Positions 1 through 8,736 of a stretch of DNA of 64,000 nucleotides are shown here, piece after piece (the stretch's first letter is position 1; every line of letters begins with the position of its first letter). The notes under the pieces are model-generated. The model saw only the letters and a program-made list of their open reading frames with translations, was not told the origin of the DNA and ran no database searches. The DNA comes from Saprospiraceae bacterium (GTDB lineage: Bacteria > Bacteroidota > Bacteroidia > Chitinophagales > Saprospiraceae). Position numbers and translations under genes: made by a program. Location: NCBI GenBank assembly GCA_016711125.1, contig JADJTQ010000003.1, positions 930,001 through 994,000 of the forward strand, in the 5' to 3' direction.

Positions 1-662
1 CCATTGAGATGCACAATACCTGGTTGGAAGTGGTAGACCGGCTCCAAAACCATGATGCCTATCCGGAGCTTTTTCGCAAAGCTTTTGGCATTGAACGCAA
101 AGAACAAATTACCAAAGAACTTGCAGCCAAGGCCATGGCGCAATTTGAACGCAGCCTGATCAGTAGTGGGACCTCGCGTTATGATCGATTTTTTAGTGAG
201 GAAATTGAACTCAATGACGAGGAGTTTTTGGGTTATGTGTTGTTTTTTGATCTTGACCCCGATGTCCCAGACGCCGAATGTGGCCATTGTCACAATGCAC
301 CGCTATTCACGACCAATCAATATTTTAATAATGGCATTGAGGCCGTAGCCGATCTGGAAAGCTTTCCGGATAAAGGTCGGGGAGTGATCAGTGGAAATAA
401 TCAGGATAATGGTCGCTTTCGCGTGCCCACCCTGCGCAATATTGAATTTTCCGCTCCCTATATGCATGATGGCCGTTTTCAAACCCTGGAAGAAGTGGTT
501 GATCATTATAATTCCGGCGGCCATTTTCAAATTAACAAAGATCCCCTGATCCGGCCTCTCGGTTTGTTAGATTATCAGAAAGAAGCGCTCATTGCTTTTA
601 TCAAGACTCTTTCAGATACGACTTTTCTCATAGATCCGAAGCATCAGGATCCGTTTGAGTGA
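1..662 (+). CDS. Di-haem cytochrome c peroxidase (MauG/CcpA family), C-terminal part
   Basis: The gene enters from the left edge; the frame is open from base 3 and the first in-window ATG at 9 is internal. The visible part carries the second haem-binding motif CGHCH (about residue 93 from base 9) and the family block ending PTLRNIEFSAPYMHDGRF, whose Met is a typical haem ligand, followed by a conserved EEVVDHYNSGG segment. These periplasmic enzymes reduce hydrogen peroxide with electrons from small cytochromes, or oxidise substrates in the MauG branch. The first haem motif lies outside the window, so the subfamily cannot be decided. It ends with TGA at 660-662 and no gene follows in the same direction. 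Confidence 0.85.
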   Translation, partial: IEMHNTWLEVVDRLQNHDAYPELFRKAFGIERKEQITKELAAKAMAQFERSLISSGTSRYDRFFSEEIELNDEEFLGYVLFFDLDPDVPDAECGHCHNAPLFTTNQYFNNGIEAVADLESFPDKGRGVISGNNQDNGRFRVPTLRNIEFSAPYMHDGRFQTLEEVVDHYNSGGHFQINKDPLIRPLGLLDYQKEALIAFIKTLSDTTFLIDPKHQDPFE

Positions 663-1391
663 TGAAATCTTTATTTCACATGTGTCCAAAACATTTGATT
701 TGACATAGGTTCTTAGTTGACAAGTTATTTGTTCATTTTTTGCGTGCCCAATCGTTCGACTTTACTCAGGATTAAATTAGTTTACCCCTAACCTGTCGAG
801 GGGAAGCAAAAAAGGCACCTTTCCTAATGTGCTTTTGCTCTTGCGCAAGGCTTCATTCAGCTTCCCGCTTTTAAAGAAAAAGCGGGACTGCTTCTCCAAT
901 CAAAAGGGCGGCAGTATTATGGAATTTTAAGCTGCTGCTCCGTCAATCATAATCTGGATTCTGACTTCCCTGTTTTAAACCCCATTGATTAAGCCGCGAC
1001 GCATTTGCTACCCCATCCGCTATATGCGGTCCTGTTCACTTCAAGGTGCACTGTACCTTGACCGACTTTGTCGGATCGTTCCAGGACACAGCACCACAAC
1101 GGAAAGGACCTATACCAATCACTCTCTGCCAGACATAAAAAAAGTCTGAAAAATTGATGGCCAGTGCCCTGAGACTGAACCAAAGCCACAATATGCACTT
1201 GGCAGGTCGAATGTTGCACCTTACTCTTCATTTTCAATTCTTGGAAATAACTTAGATTAAACTGTCCAAAGGCCGTTATTCTTAATCGTGTAGGATCCAA
1301 TTCCAAATATGTCATTCTAACGGTCTAAAACATTGATTGTGAGTGCGTGTTTTTGAAACATGAATTTATTTTGGACGCTTGTGATCTTTAT
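663..1391. other. Intergenic region, 0.7 kb, one hairpin
   Basis: I see no convincing gene here. A strong hairpin sits at 864-886 (arms CCCGCTTTT and AAAAGCGGG), but no T-run follows it, so it is not a clear terminator. A 108-codon open frame on the minus strand (989-1315) matches no family I know and has no signal peptide or typical domain composition; I treat it as doubtful. Confidence 0.5.
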
Positions 1392-3050
1392 TTAATTCTG
1401 AATATCTATGGTGCCTTCACCTAGGAAAGTGGCCTCGGTGTTTAGGTTGCTCTCAAAATGTGTTCCCATGATATTAATCGTTTCAATATTACCTCCAATT
1501 AGGACTTCAAAGATTGCAGAATTAATAATCCCATTGTTAGTGCAATTACTCACCATCAATCCACCTTGAATGGTGGTTGATCCACCAGTGCCACTATTTA
1601 AAAAGCCATACCCATCCGTTGCAGATATCTCGGCGATATTAATGAATCCGGAAGGATAGTTCCGAAGAATGCCATAATTATTGCTCCATCCATTTTCACA
1701 TTCTTCAACATTGAAGTTACTATGATTATCTAGTTCACCACCGTTGATTACTCCAATTAAGCAATGATTGGTTTGTATAAGGCCATGATTCTGAACCGTG
1801 CTTCCTGTATTGGTAAAACCATACAAACAATGAAGAATGTGTATTTCTGCCATGGTGTCATTGACGAATTGGCCACTCGACCAGGTTCTAAAGCCATAAC
1901 TGGATACGCTGTCAATGATGATGGTTGATTTATTGATCAGCGTGGCATAGTTTTCAATTCCGGCTTTAGTTTCTTTGATTTCAATCGTTCCGTTGTTTTC
2001 AAAGTAGCCTGGCGTCGAGAAAGATCTATTCTCTATTCCAGTACTAGATGGCACATCAGAGATCATCATATAGCCGCCAAGCCTATTATAGATCGTGTCA
2101 AGGTTTTCAAGGCCTGATTTCATTACACTAATCGTAAGCATACCGTGATTGTCTATTTTTCCGTCATTGTAGAGACCTTCGGACAGACCATTTTCGATAT
2201 TGATTGATCCCTGGTTTAATATAAATGCCCGATTGGTCAATGCTGGATAACCCGCATTCTTAGACTCTGTGATATGAACGATACCAGATAGTGCATTAAG
2301 GAAGCTGTCACTGTTGATTAGTGGTTCTCTGTAGGTTCGTGCAATTTGGATAGTATCGGTATTGACAAAAGTGTTGGCGTTGTACAGACCTTCACTTTCA
2401 GTACTGTCAATACTTATTCGATGATGATTCTCAAAATGACCTCCATTGTAAATAGCTCTGGAATCGATCCTCGTCAATTCAATGGTGCCCTCGTTGTAGA
2501 AGTATTCGGCATTTCCGGTGGCATTGTCATCGTTTTCTATAGCCACATTATTCACCTTATCTATCCAAATGTGACCTTTGTTGCTGAAAGAACCCAAATT
2601 ATCGATGCCAAGGCCAAAGCCTGTAGTCAGCACATTTAGTACGCCATTCAGCGAGATAGTAACGGATCCTTCGTTTAGAAGCGCCGTCAGCTCACTGTTT
2701 TTGATCTCGAGGATACCCCTTATGATGAGGCTCCCGCGGTTGATGATGCTCAGTCCAACGGCATCAGTAATTGACAGACTACCTTGCGCACCATTCATCG
2801 GATTTCGCCCAAGATGTAATATTGCGTCAATCCCAACTTCTACAAAGGCTGCCCTGGCTGAGACTCCAGGTTTGATGGTGACAGAATCTCCGGCATCCAG
2901 CAATATGCTGTCAGCTGAAGTTGGTAACCCAACCGGTGTCCAATAATTAACATCATCCCAGTCGCCAATGCCATTGCCATATTTGATGGCGGCATTTGCT
3001 TGATGTACAACGATAGTGAAGAAGATGATTAAGAGGTATGAGGTTTTCAT
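1392..3050 (-). CDS. Secreted repetitive beta-helix (adhesin-like) protein
   Basis: A clear Sec signal peptide (residues 1-21, ending NANAA) is followed by a short entry domain containing GNGIGDWDDVNYW, a motif often seen at the start of secreted beta-solenoid proteins. The remaining 450 residues are degenerate repeats of roughly 20-25 residues rich in Asn, Gly, Ile and Thr (patterns such as NHGxIxIxxxxxxGLYN), typical of a right-handed parallel beta-helix. No catalytic motif or T9SS sorting domain is visible at the C terminus. A shorter protein of the same design lies at 48227-49204. A surface or matrix role is inference; no function is assigned. Confidence 0.65.
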   Translation of the reverse strand: MKTSYLLIIFFTIVVHQANAAIKYGNGIGDWDDVNYWTPVGLPTSADSILLDAGDSVTIKPGVSARAAFVEVGIDAILHLGRNPMNGAQGSLSITDAVGLSIINRGSLIIRGILEIKNSELTALLNEGSVTISLNGVLNVLTTGFGLGIDNLGSFSNKGHIWIDKVNNVAIENDDNATGNAEYFYNEGTIELTRIDSRAIYNGGHFENHHRISIDSTESEGLYNANTFVNTDTIQIARTYREPLINSDSFLNALSGIVHITESKNAGYPALTNRAFILNQGSINIENGLSEGLYNDGKIDNHGMLTISVMKSGLENLDTIYNRLGGYMMISDVPSSTGIENRSFSTPGYFENNGTIEIKETKAGIENYATLINKSTIIIDSVSSYGFRTWSSGQFVNDTMAEIHILHCLYGFTNTGSTVQNHGLIQTNHCLIGVINGGELDNHSNFNVEECENGWSNNYGILRNYPSGFINIAEISATDGYGFLNSGTGGSTTIQGGLMVSNCTNNGIINSAIFEVLIGGNIETINIMGTHFESNLNTEATFLGEGTIDIQN

Positions 3051-3179
3051 AATTGCATATTAGAATTGTACCCCAAAGATTTAACTGGAAAGAGACTTTT
3101 GGATCACCCCGGATGGGTGATTTTCAATTTAGTGCACAGCGCTCTGCTGAGAATATCACGATGATTGACCAGAGAATGA

Positions 3180-3734
3180 CTAGCGGCCGCTCAGGGACTT
3201 CCCATCCACGAAAACATCGGTCAAGACCCCTCTGCCATCCCTTATGTAAACCAGTGCATAAGCGGATGCTTGATTGTCGCCCATAGCATCCCGGTAGATT
3301 TGCTCTGCTTGAGGCGCTTTCTTTTCTTCCAAATACAGTCGGTCAAATGGAAAGTCGACATACACTCTCTGTTCTTCAGGGGTGTTGATGATGCTGCTGA
3401 TTTTAACTTCCAAATAATCTACTACAAGCGGGATTTGGCGATCAATTTTATCGATTCTTGCATAACCGGTAGAATCCTCATTAAATGTCGCATAAGCCAT
3501 ATCACCATAATTCCATAAACTGGCATCTGTGACTGCAAGGTCAGTATCTGAAAAACTCAGTACGATGTATTTCCCTCGAAAAGGGTCGTTGGGATCTACC
3601 GGGGCAGTGCGAAATTTGAAAGCTCGACCAGTGTTAATAATGGCTTCGTTCTTTCCAATCATACTGGCTGCTACATACAGTTGTATGACACATAGAATCA
3701 AAAAGCCGGCAAGAGCAAATTTTTTGGAGATCAT
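3180..3734 (-). CDS. GDYXXLXY domain protein
   Basis: A 184-residue protein with an N-terminal membrane anchor (residues 7-25) and an extracytoplasmic part containing VDPNDPFRGKYIVLSF, a variant of the GDYXXLXY signature in which the central D is K. The family has no established biochemical role. The start ATG overlaps the stop of the upstream DUF2157 gene by four bases (ATGA, 3731-3734), showing translational coupling. DUF2157 and GDYXXLXY proteins are commonly encoded side by side and presumably act as one membrane unit (established association; joint function is inference). Confidence 0.75.
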   Translation of the reverse strand: MISKKFALAGFLILCVIQLYVAASMIGKNEAIINTGRAFKFRTAPVDPNDPFRGKYIVLSFSDTDLAVTDASLWNYGDMAYATFNEDSTGYARIDKIDRQIPLVVDYLEVKISSIINTPEEQRVYVDFPFDRLYLEEKKAPQAEQIYRDAMGDNQASAYALVYIRDGRGVLTDVFVDGKSLSGR

Positions 3735-5005
3735 CGACTTGTTTTTATCAAACGGTAATTAGTAATAAAGAAGCCGATGCCAATGGCTACGAACAATAAA
3801 CCGCGTAAGATGAAACTAATATTCGTGTCAAAAAACCGGCAAATAATAAGAGCGGTAATCATTAATAATCCGTAGTTCAGTAAACCCAAATGCTGAATTT
3901 GCATGGCTCGGCGTATGGTATACAGTGCCAGTAAAAAAAGAATGAGATTGACCACAACGACTGAGAACACCGGAGCAGATCGCAAGGCGATAAATAGTAT
4001 TAAAAATATAACGGGAATGAAAGGGGATGGATCGAAAATGGGCCATTTGATTTTTGGGATGGTAAATCGAAAAATCAGATATCCCAATACCAAAAGTAGT
4101 ATCAAAGTGATGATTGCTTCCAAGGAACCAAATTCAATGGCTTCATCGGCTATTTCTTTCCAGATAAAGTGAAAGCTCAATATAGTCAGGAGAACAACCG
4201 TACCTAGAGATCCCAGAGCACGGTATCCATTATTTTGCAGACTATTATGAAATTGCGGCACATTTTTACCAATGAAATAATACAATCCAAATAGGATAAA
4301 ATAGGTGCCAAAAAGCCACTGGGGATTTTCATCGGCAATTGAACCCAGATTGATAATGATGGATATCGGTACCAGCCAATTCAGCAAGTAGGTAAAATTA
4401 CTTTTGGTGCTATTTTTTATAAGCGAAAAATAATAAGGTAGCAGTGGCAATAGTAGCAGCCAGTAGTAAAAATCCTCCAGTGAGTTTGGTCCGTTATAGC
4501 CCGATTCAGTGCCATAATAGGTGATGCCGAGCAAGTATAGCACAGCGGCCATGGTTGAAGGGATCAGATACACCAACGGTAATATCAATAGACTCCAGGT
4601 AAGCATGAAAGACGAGATGGTACCGGGGATGTTGTAGATCTGACTAATTAGTGATAAAGTTGCCCCCATCCCAAGAACAAGCAAGGTGGCACTGCTTTCT
4701 CTCCAGGTTTTACTTTCTCGCTTTTGAAGAAGCGTGAATCCAGACAAGACCTGGGCAAGGATCAGCGGGGTAAAACCTAAAATAGTTTTTGTTGGCCGGC
4801 TCAGATTGTCCCAGTTGTGGGCTACGATAAGGATGACACCCAGGCCCACCAGTAAGGCACCGAGCACTCCAAAGATCACATATTGCCGGTTTTTTTGATC
4901 TCCTTCCTGATCTTCGTAGTACAATCGGATCTTCTCTGCCGTTATTTGATCAATCACCTGCCTATCTAGCAGTTCGTCCAGGTCATCGATGATCTTTCTT
5001 AGCAT
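3731..5005 (-). CDS. DUF2157 domain membrane protein
   Basis: This 424-residue integral membrane protein starts with a soluble helical N-terminal segment (about residues 1-40, with DRQVIDQITAEKI), typical of DUF2157, followed by about twelve hydrophobic helices, including VIFGVLGALLVGLGVILIV at 44-62. The next helical block resembles DUF4401. Function is unknown in the family. It is the first gene of a two-gene unit with the downstream GDYXXLXY protein. Confidence 0.75.
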   Translation of the reverse strand: MLRKIIDDLDELLDRQVIDQITAEKIRLYYEDQEGDQKNRQYVIFGVLGALLVGLGVILIVAHNWDNLSRPTKTILGFTPLILAQVLSGFTLLQKRESKTWRESSATLLVLGMGATLSLISQIYNIPGTISSFMLTWSLLILPLVYLIPSTMAAVLYLLGITYYGTESGYNGPNSLEDFYYWLLLLPLLPYYFSLIKNSTKSNFTYLLNWLVPISIIINLGSIADENPQWLFGTYFILFGLYYFIGKNVPQFHNSLQNNGYRALGSLGTVVLLTILSFHFIWKEIADEAIEFGSLEAIITLILLLVLGYLIFRFTIPKIKWPIFDPSPFIPVIFLILFIALRSAPVFSVVVVNLILFLLALYTIRRAMQIQHLGLLNYGLLMITALIICRFFDTNISFILRGLLFVAIGIGFFITNYRLIKTSR

Positions 5006-5028
5006 AGTTGGTTATTTTAATACTTCTA

Positions 5029-5230
5029 GTACTTTTGGCTTGATCCAAAAGTACCAAAAGATCAAGGCTGTAAGGTCTAAACCTAAAACATGTGCAGAAA
5101 ACCTGAATTCTAAAAACTCGCCTCAGCTGGTTCGATCTTTGCACTTGAGATGCTGGTCATCCCGAGTATCAATGCGATGTGGTAGAGGCTCATACAGTTT
5201 AGCATTCTTACGGTTTTCTGCACCTGTTTC
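5029..5230. repeat. Hairpin plus 12-bp inverted repeat element
   Basis: Upstream of the DUF2157 gene lies a perfect hairpin (AGTACTTTTGG / CCAAAAGTACC, near 5029-5056), followed by a second inverted repeat with perfect 12-bp arms GTGCAGAAAACC at 5092-5103 and GGTTTTCTGCAC at 5212-5223 enclosing 108 bp. Hairpins with the ACTTTTGG core are frequent between genes of Bacteroidota (from memory). It is probably a REP- or MITE-like element. The rest of the 545-bp gap, to 5551, is AT-rich without a visible gene. Confidence 0.55.
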
Positions 5231-5551
5231 TTAACGGTTTATCCCTTAAGGCCAATCACTAGACCTTTTTTCAAAGGTCTTTAGATAGTCGTTGCTCTGG
5301 CTTCTGGATCTCTGATAATCAATGGTTTAAGTTTCTATTAAAGTATCGACAATACTGATAGTTTTATTAAAAGATTTATATTGTTTTCTGGAGCGCATAT
5401 TGATTGCTTTTCTTCATTTAAAAAACTCCTGAACCATTGGTTAGTTTGTCAAGCTCGAAATTAAACGACGCCACATGGATAATTCTTATGAAACTGTTTA
5501 GGTTTGCAAATAGCGGTTAAGTGGATGGTAGTAGGAAGGTTGTGCCCCTGA

Positions 5552-7144
5552 TTACCGGGTGATCACTAACTTCTGCCAGAAAGATGCCCCTTTTTGCTGC
5601 TGTCTAACCTGATATAGATACAAACCCGGAGATAAATCATCAGGGAGTTCAATCACCGTGTTAGGACCAGCTAATGCTTGATTAAGAACTTTTTTGCCCC
5701 ATAAATCCACGAGCAGGAAGGTGCGGACAGACGTACTAATCTGTTGACTAACAATGATATACGATTGAGCAGGATTCGGCGTGACCTGTACCGCAGCTTT
5801 TTCTTGGAGGTCTCTGTCGGACAAAACAAAATTACCGACCTGGCAAAGATTATGATGGATTGTATGACTGCTCGTGTCGACGATCCTATCTTCGTCTCCA
5901 TCCTCATACAACGTGAACGACATGAAAAAAAGCATCATCTCGTCGGTAGTTGCTTCACCCACCGACACATCAACTGGCACATCGCCGGGTAGGTGCTGGT
6001 TGCTGGTTGTGTTATTGTAGGTAGCAATGCCATGTAAGGTCGAAAATGCAGGGATAACCACGGGTTTTTGAAATCGATAGAATCCTTGCCATTCAAAATC
6101 CCAATGAGGTATGTCGATTAAGGGAATCGTGTCACCAGAAAGTGTAGTGGCAAAAGCTTTCATAGATTCACAAATTAAGTGGGCATGTGGAGCTATACCG
6201 CTTACGATCACCTTAAAGGGTACTGGAAAAAACTTCTCATGAAATGTCTGCCTTGTATTAGCAGGAATAAACAGTGGGCGGTCAATACCAAAAAAATGAT
6301 TTAGAGCTGGTAAGTTTTCGATTCGTCGTAAGTCGTTTTTTTCTGAAAACTTCATGTTGATCAATGTCGAATCCACTTCTCCAACAGATCCTTCCGGATA
6401 GTGGATCTGAGCGATCAACGTGGCTCCTTTGGGCAGAAAAATGCCCATACCTTCGGGTGTACTGTAAGCAGCGCTACCAGGAACCCATCCAGTCACCATG
6501 GATGCGGAGTTAGAGCCGACGCCTCCAAAACAAGTGTATCCCAGAGCAGGGTCTTCAGCATCCAGTTGCTCGGGAATTCCGGAGGTATCTTGAAACAATA
6601 TGACATGATGTACTACTCCTCGATTACCGGGTATTATTTCAATATCCGTGATAAAACGATCAGCTTCCTCATTGGTTGGAATGAGAAAACAGCGGTACAA
6701 GTCTAACTCGGGCAAATCGGGAATTTCAAAAGTCGGTAGTCTTACCTGAAAATCGGGATTGGCGATCTCCTGGTTGCTTGAATATATGGGTGGCTCTGGA
6801 GCTTCATCAGGATTGCCTTCCTTCGCTCCCTGCTCTATCCATAGCTTAAAAAGAGCAATCTCCTCATCGGTTAAGGTTCGTTCTCCGATCAGATGCCCAT
6901 AATCACTCGAAGGTGGCCAGGGTGGCATTCGTCGGCTAGCGATCACCGGCTCAATGCCATATCTGAAACGATAAGCATCGTCGTAGCTCAGTAAAGGAAA
7001 TGGAGCGATGCCATTGTCATTATGACAAGGACTGCAATGAGAATAAATGATACAACTGATGTGATCGGACCAGGTGATTGATTCCTGGGCACTTCCAACC
7101 GATGCCAGAGAAAACAGGAGCAGACTAACAAGATACCGTTTCAT
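5552..7144 (-). CDS. Secreted Cu type II monooxygenase-like protein with cytochrome motif and T9SS tail
   Basis: I place the start at the ATG at 7144; an upstream TTG at 7153 is also possible. Order of parts: signal peptide (ends VGSAQ); a cytochrome c-like region with one CSPCH haem motif and a PPWPPSSDYG segment; then a fold resembling peptidylglycine alpha-hydroxylating monooxygenase, with candidate copper ligands in VVHHVILF, AQIHYPEG and APHAHLI; last, a type A T9SS sorting domain of about 75 residues starting VTPNPAQSYI and ending KLVITR. Proteins of this type are predicted to be exported and anchored or released by the type IX system. The substrate is unknown. The fused haem motif suggests electrons are delivered within the polypeptide (inference). 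Confidence 0.7.
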   Translation of the reverse strand: MKRYLVSLLLFSLASVGSAQESITWSDHISCIIYSHCSPCHNDNGIAPFPLLSYDDAYRFRYGIEPVIASRRMPPWPPSSDYGHLIGERTLTDEEIALFKLWIEQGAKEGNPDEAPEPPIYSSNQEIANPDFQVRLPTFEIPDLPELDLYRCFLIPTNEEADRFITDIEIIPGNRGVVHHVILFQDTSGIPEQLDAEDPALGYTCFGGVGSNSASMVTGWVPGSAAYSTPEGMGIFLPKGATLIAQIHYPEGSVGEVDSTLINMKFSEKNDLRRIENLPALNHFFGIDRPLFIPANTRQTFHEKFFPVPFKVIVSGIAPHAHLICESMKAFATTLSGDTIPLIDIPHWDFEWQGFYRFQKPVVIPAFSTLHGIATYNNTTSNQHLPGDVPVDVSVGEATTDEMMLFFMSFTLYEDGDEDRIVDTSSHTIHHNLCQVGNFVLSDRDLQEKAAVQVTPNPAQSYIIVSQQISTSVRTFLLVDLWGKKVLNQALAGPNTVIELPDDLSPGLYLYQVRQQQKGASFWQKLVITR

Positions 7145-7301
7145 GTTATTCAATTAACGAATGTAACCCTGCAAAAGTCTCTCCAAGAATATGGTCTTTT
7201 TTCATTTCTGAAATCTCCGAATCTCGCACAATGATTTTGGATTTAGGAATTGCCGACCTCCAAGGTCATAGTGAAAGATGTCGGCACTAAGATTAAAGTA
7301 C

Positions 7302-7362
7302 GGTGACCTTGCCGATCTCAAAGGTGAGCTTGCCGATCTCAGGGTGAACTTGCCGAACCCTA
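7302..7362. repeat. Short tandem repeat, three 20-21 bp units
   Basis: Three consecutive units of 20-21 bp share the core CTTGCCGATCTCA (starts near 7302, 7323 and 7343; the third is degenerate). A further half unit, TGCCGACCTC, lies at 7251-7260. The array abuts the stop codon of cysH at 7360-7362, so it grew up to the end of the coding sequence. Confidence 0.6.
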
Positions 7363-8052
7363 AAGATGCAACCCACATTCGGTCTTCGGATGGTTGTTCC
7401 ATCGACCGGTGCGATCCTCGCCTGGTACCGTACAATGCATACATCCTATCGACTGATAGCCTTTAGCTACCAGCGGGTGAAAGGGTAGTTTATTGTCACT
7501 GATATATTGTTCGCGCTCCTCTTTAGTTACGTCAAGTAGTGGGTAAAATTTGAGAATGCCTCCACGGTCTTCAAAAATATCCAAAGTTGATCGATGATCA
7601 CTCTGCCAGTCCATCAAGCCTGACACCCAAACCGAGTATAGCTTTTTCATCTCATCCAGTGGCTGTACCTTATTGATCGAGCAACAGAACTCCGGGTTTT
7701 TTCGCCAGGTTTCATCCTGGGTTGTAAAATTGTGCTCGTATTCCCCAGCCTGAATAGATTGTACATTTAAGTTATACAGCTCCGTAAGGTGTTGTTTATA
7801 GGCCAGGGTTTCGGCAAAGTGGTAACCAGTATCAATAAAATAAATGACTTGTTGAGGATTGACCCGGGAAAATTCCCGGAGCAGAAAAGCCGAAGTGGCA
7901 GCAAATGAACTGGTGAGCATAACCTCTTCAACCTCAAAATCAATGTACAATTGCTTGATGCGTTCGTTGACATTTAGACTTTGATAATGGTTATTCAGAT
8001 CCTTGATTTGACTGGGTGTAAAGGAGCGCTTCTTGATAGTCGCTTCGCTCAT
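7360..8052 (-). CDS. cysH: Assimilatory (phospho)adenylyl-sulfate reductase CysH
   Basis: This 230-residue enzyme reduces adenylyl sulfate (APS) or PAPS to sulfite using thioredoxin. Visible elements are the P-loop-like TSSFAATSA, the VIYFIDTGYHFAET block, the paired cysteines FCCSINK, the second pair IGCMHC, and the C-terminal redox ECGLHL. The CC...CxxC set binds a 4Fe-4S cluster in bacterial APS reductases, so APS rather than PAPS is the likelier substrate (established for the family). In this copy the usual SGLRRDQS block reads SGLMDWQSDHR. No other sulfate-assimilation gene is adjacent. The ATG at 8052 gives a family-typical length. Confidence 0.9.
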   Translation of the reverse strand: MSEATIKKRSFTPSQIKDLNNHYQSLNVNERIKQLYIDFEVEEVMLTSSFAATSAFLLREFSRVNPQQVIYFIDTGYHFAETLAYKQHLTELYNLNVQSIQAGEYEHNFTTQDETWRKNPEFCCSINKVQPLDEMKKLYSVWVSGLMDWQSDHRSTLDIFEDRGGILKFYPLLDVTKEEREQYISDNKLPFHPLVAKGYQSIGCMHCTVPGEDRTGRWNNHPKTECGLHL

Positions 8053-8450
8053 GTCAGGTTATTTGTGGAGTTTGCGTTATATGAGACAGGGGTTAGCAGT
8101 CTGTAATACCGACTCCTTGTTTGCAATTGTTTTCGGGGGCTAATGTACAAATTATGCCGGTTTTCGATCACACTATTGTCCAAAAATATACGCTGAACCT
8201 CGACGGTATAGAGCACTCGAAACCATTTTGCCTCCTTATTGTTTCAGGTATGGTAACGCCATTCCTGAGACTATTAGGTTTTTTTTCGTGGTTTCCCAAG
8301 TGCTATAAATTGATTCCTGATGCTTAAAATGGACAAAATGATACTTGATTCAACCTGGTGGTTTCAGTTCCGGTCAAGACAGATATAAAGAATTGACTTA
8401 AAGGCAAGATTAATGGCCGGGAAATTGAAAGCGATAAATGTTCAGCAGTC

Positions 8451-8648
8451 TAGGAGGCTGTTGAAATAAGCAACTTGATGCTGAAGCCGTAAATCGTCGT
8501 TTCTGACGCGGCGAGACGAAGGATGCTACTGGAACTTGTAACAGACTGAGTCTCAACAAAGTCAGGAACGGCGAGGACGGATGAATCATGTTATAGTAAA
8601 AATTTATATTTTAAAATCAGCGCGAGGTGAGTATTTCAACATCCTACT
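8451..8648. repeat. MITE-like element with terminal inverted repeats
   Basis: A segment of about 200 bp is bounded by imperfect inverted repeats: TAGGAGGCTGTTGAAATAA at 8451-8469, and GTATTTCAACATCCTA at 8631-8646 (reverse complement TAGGATGTTGAAATAC). The interior has no reading frame of note. The organisation fits a miniature inverted-repeat element. The rest of the 8053-8736 gap is AT-rich with no gene recognised. Confidence 0.5.
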
Positions 8649-8671
8649 TGGCACAAAATCGCGAGAAAATC

Positions 8672-8701
8672 CGTGTGACATAGAAAGATCCGGTATATTT
8701 G
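8672..8701 (+). promoter_or_regulatory. Candidate Bacteroidota promoter for the desaturase gene
   Basis: TATATTTG at 8694-8701 matches the Bacteroidota -7 consensus TAnnTTTG exactly and lies 35 bp upstream of the desaturase ATG. The -33 position (near 8672) carries only a weak TTTG-like match (TGTGA), so the call rests on the -7 box. Confidence 0.4.
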
Positions 8702-8736
8702 CACCTTCTTAAAACGTAATATTGTTAATTCATAGC

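Noticed and set aside
864..886. Terminator after the cytochrome peroxidase
   Set aside because: The hairpin is strong but lies 200 bp after the stop and has no T-run.
989..1315. 108-codon minus-strand frame
   Set aside because: No family resemblance, no promoter or export signal, and composition unlike neighbouring genes. Not listed as a CDS.
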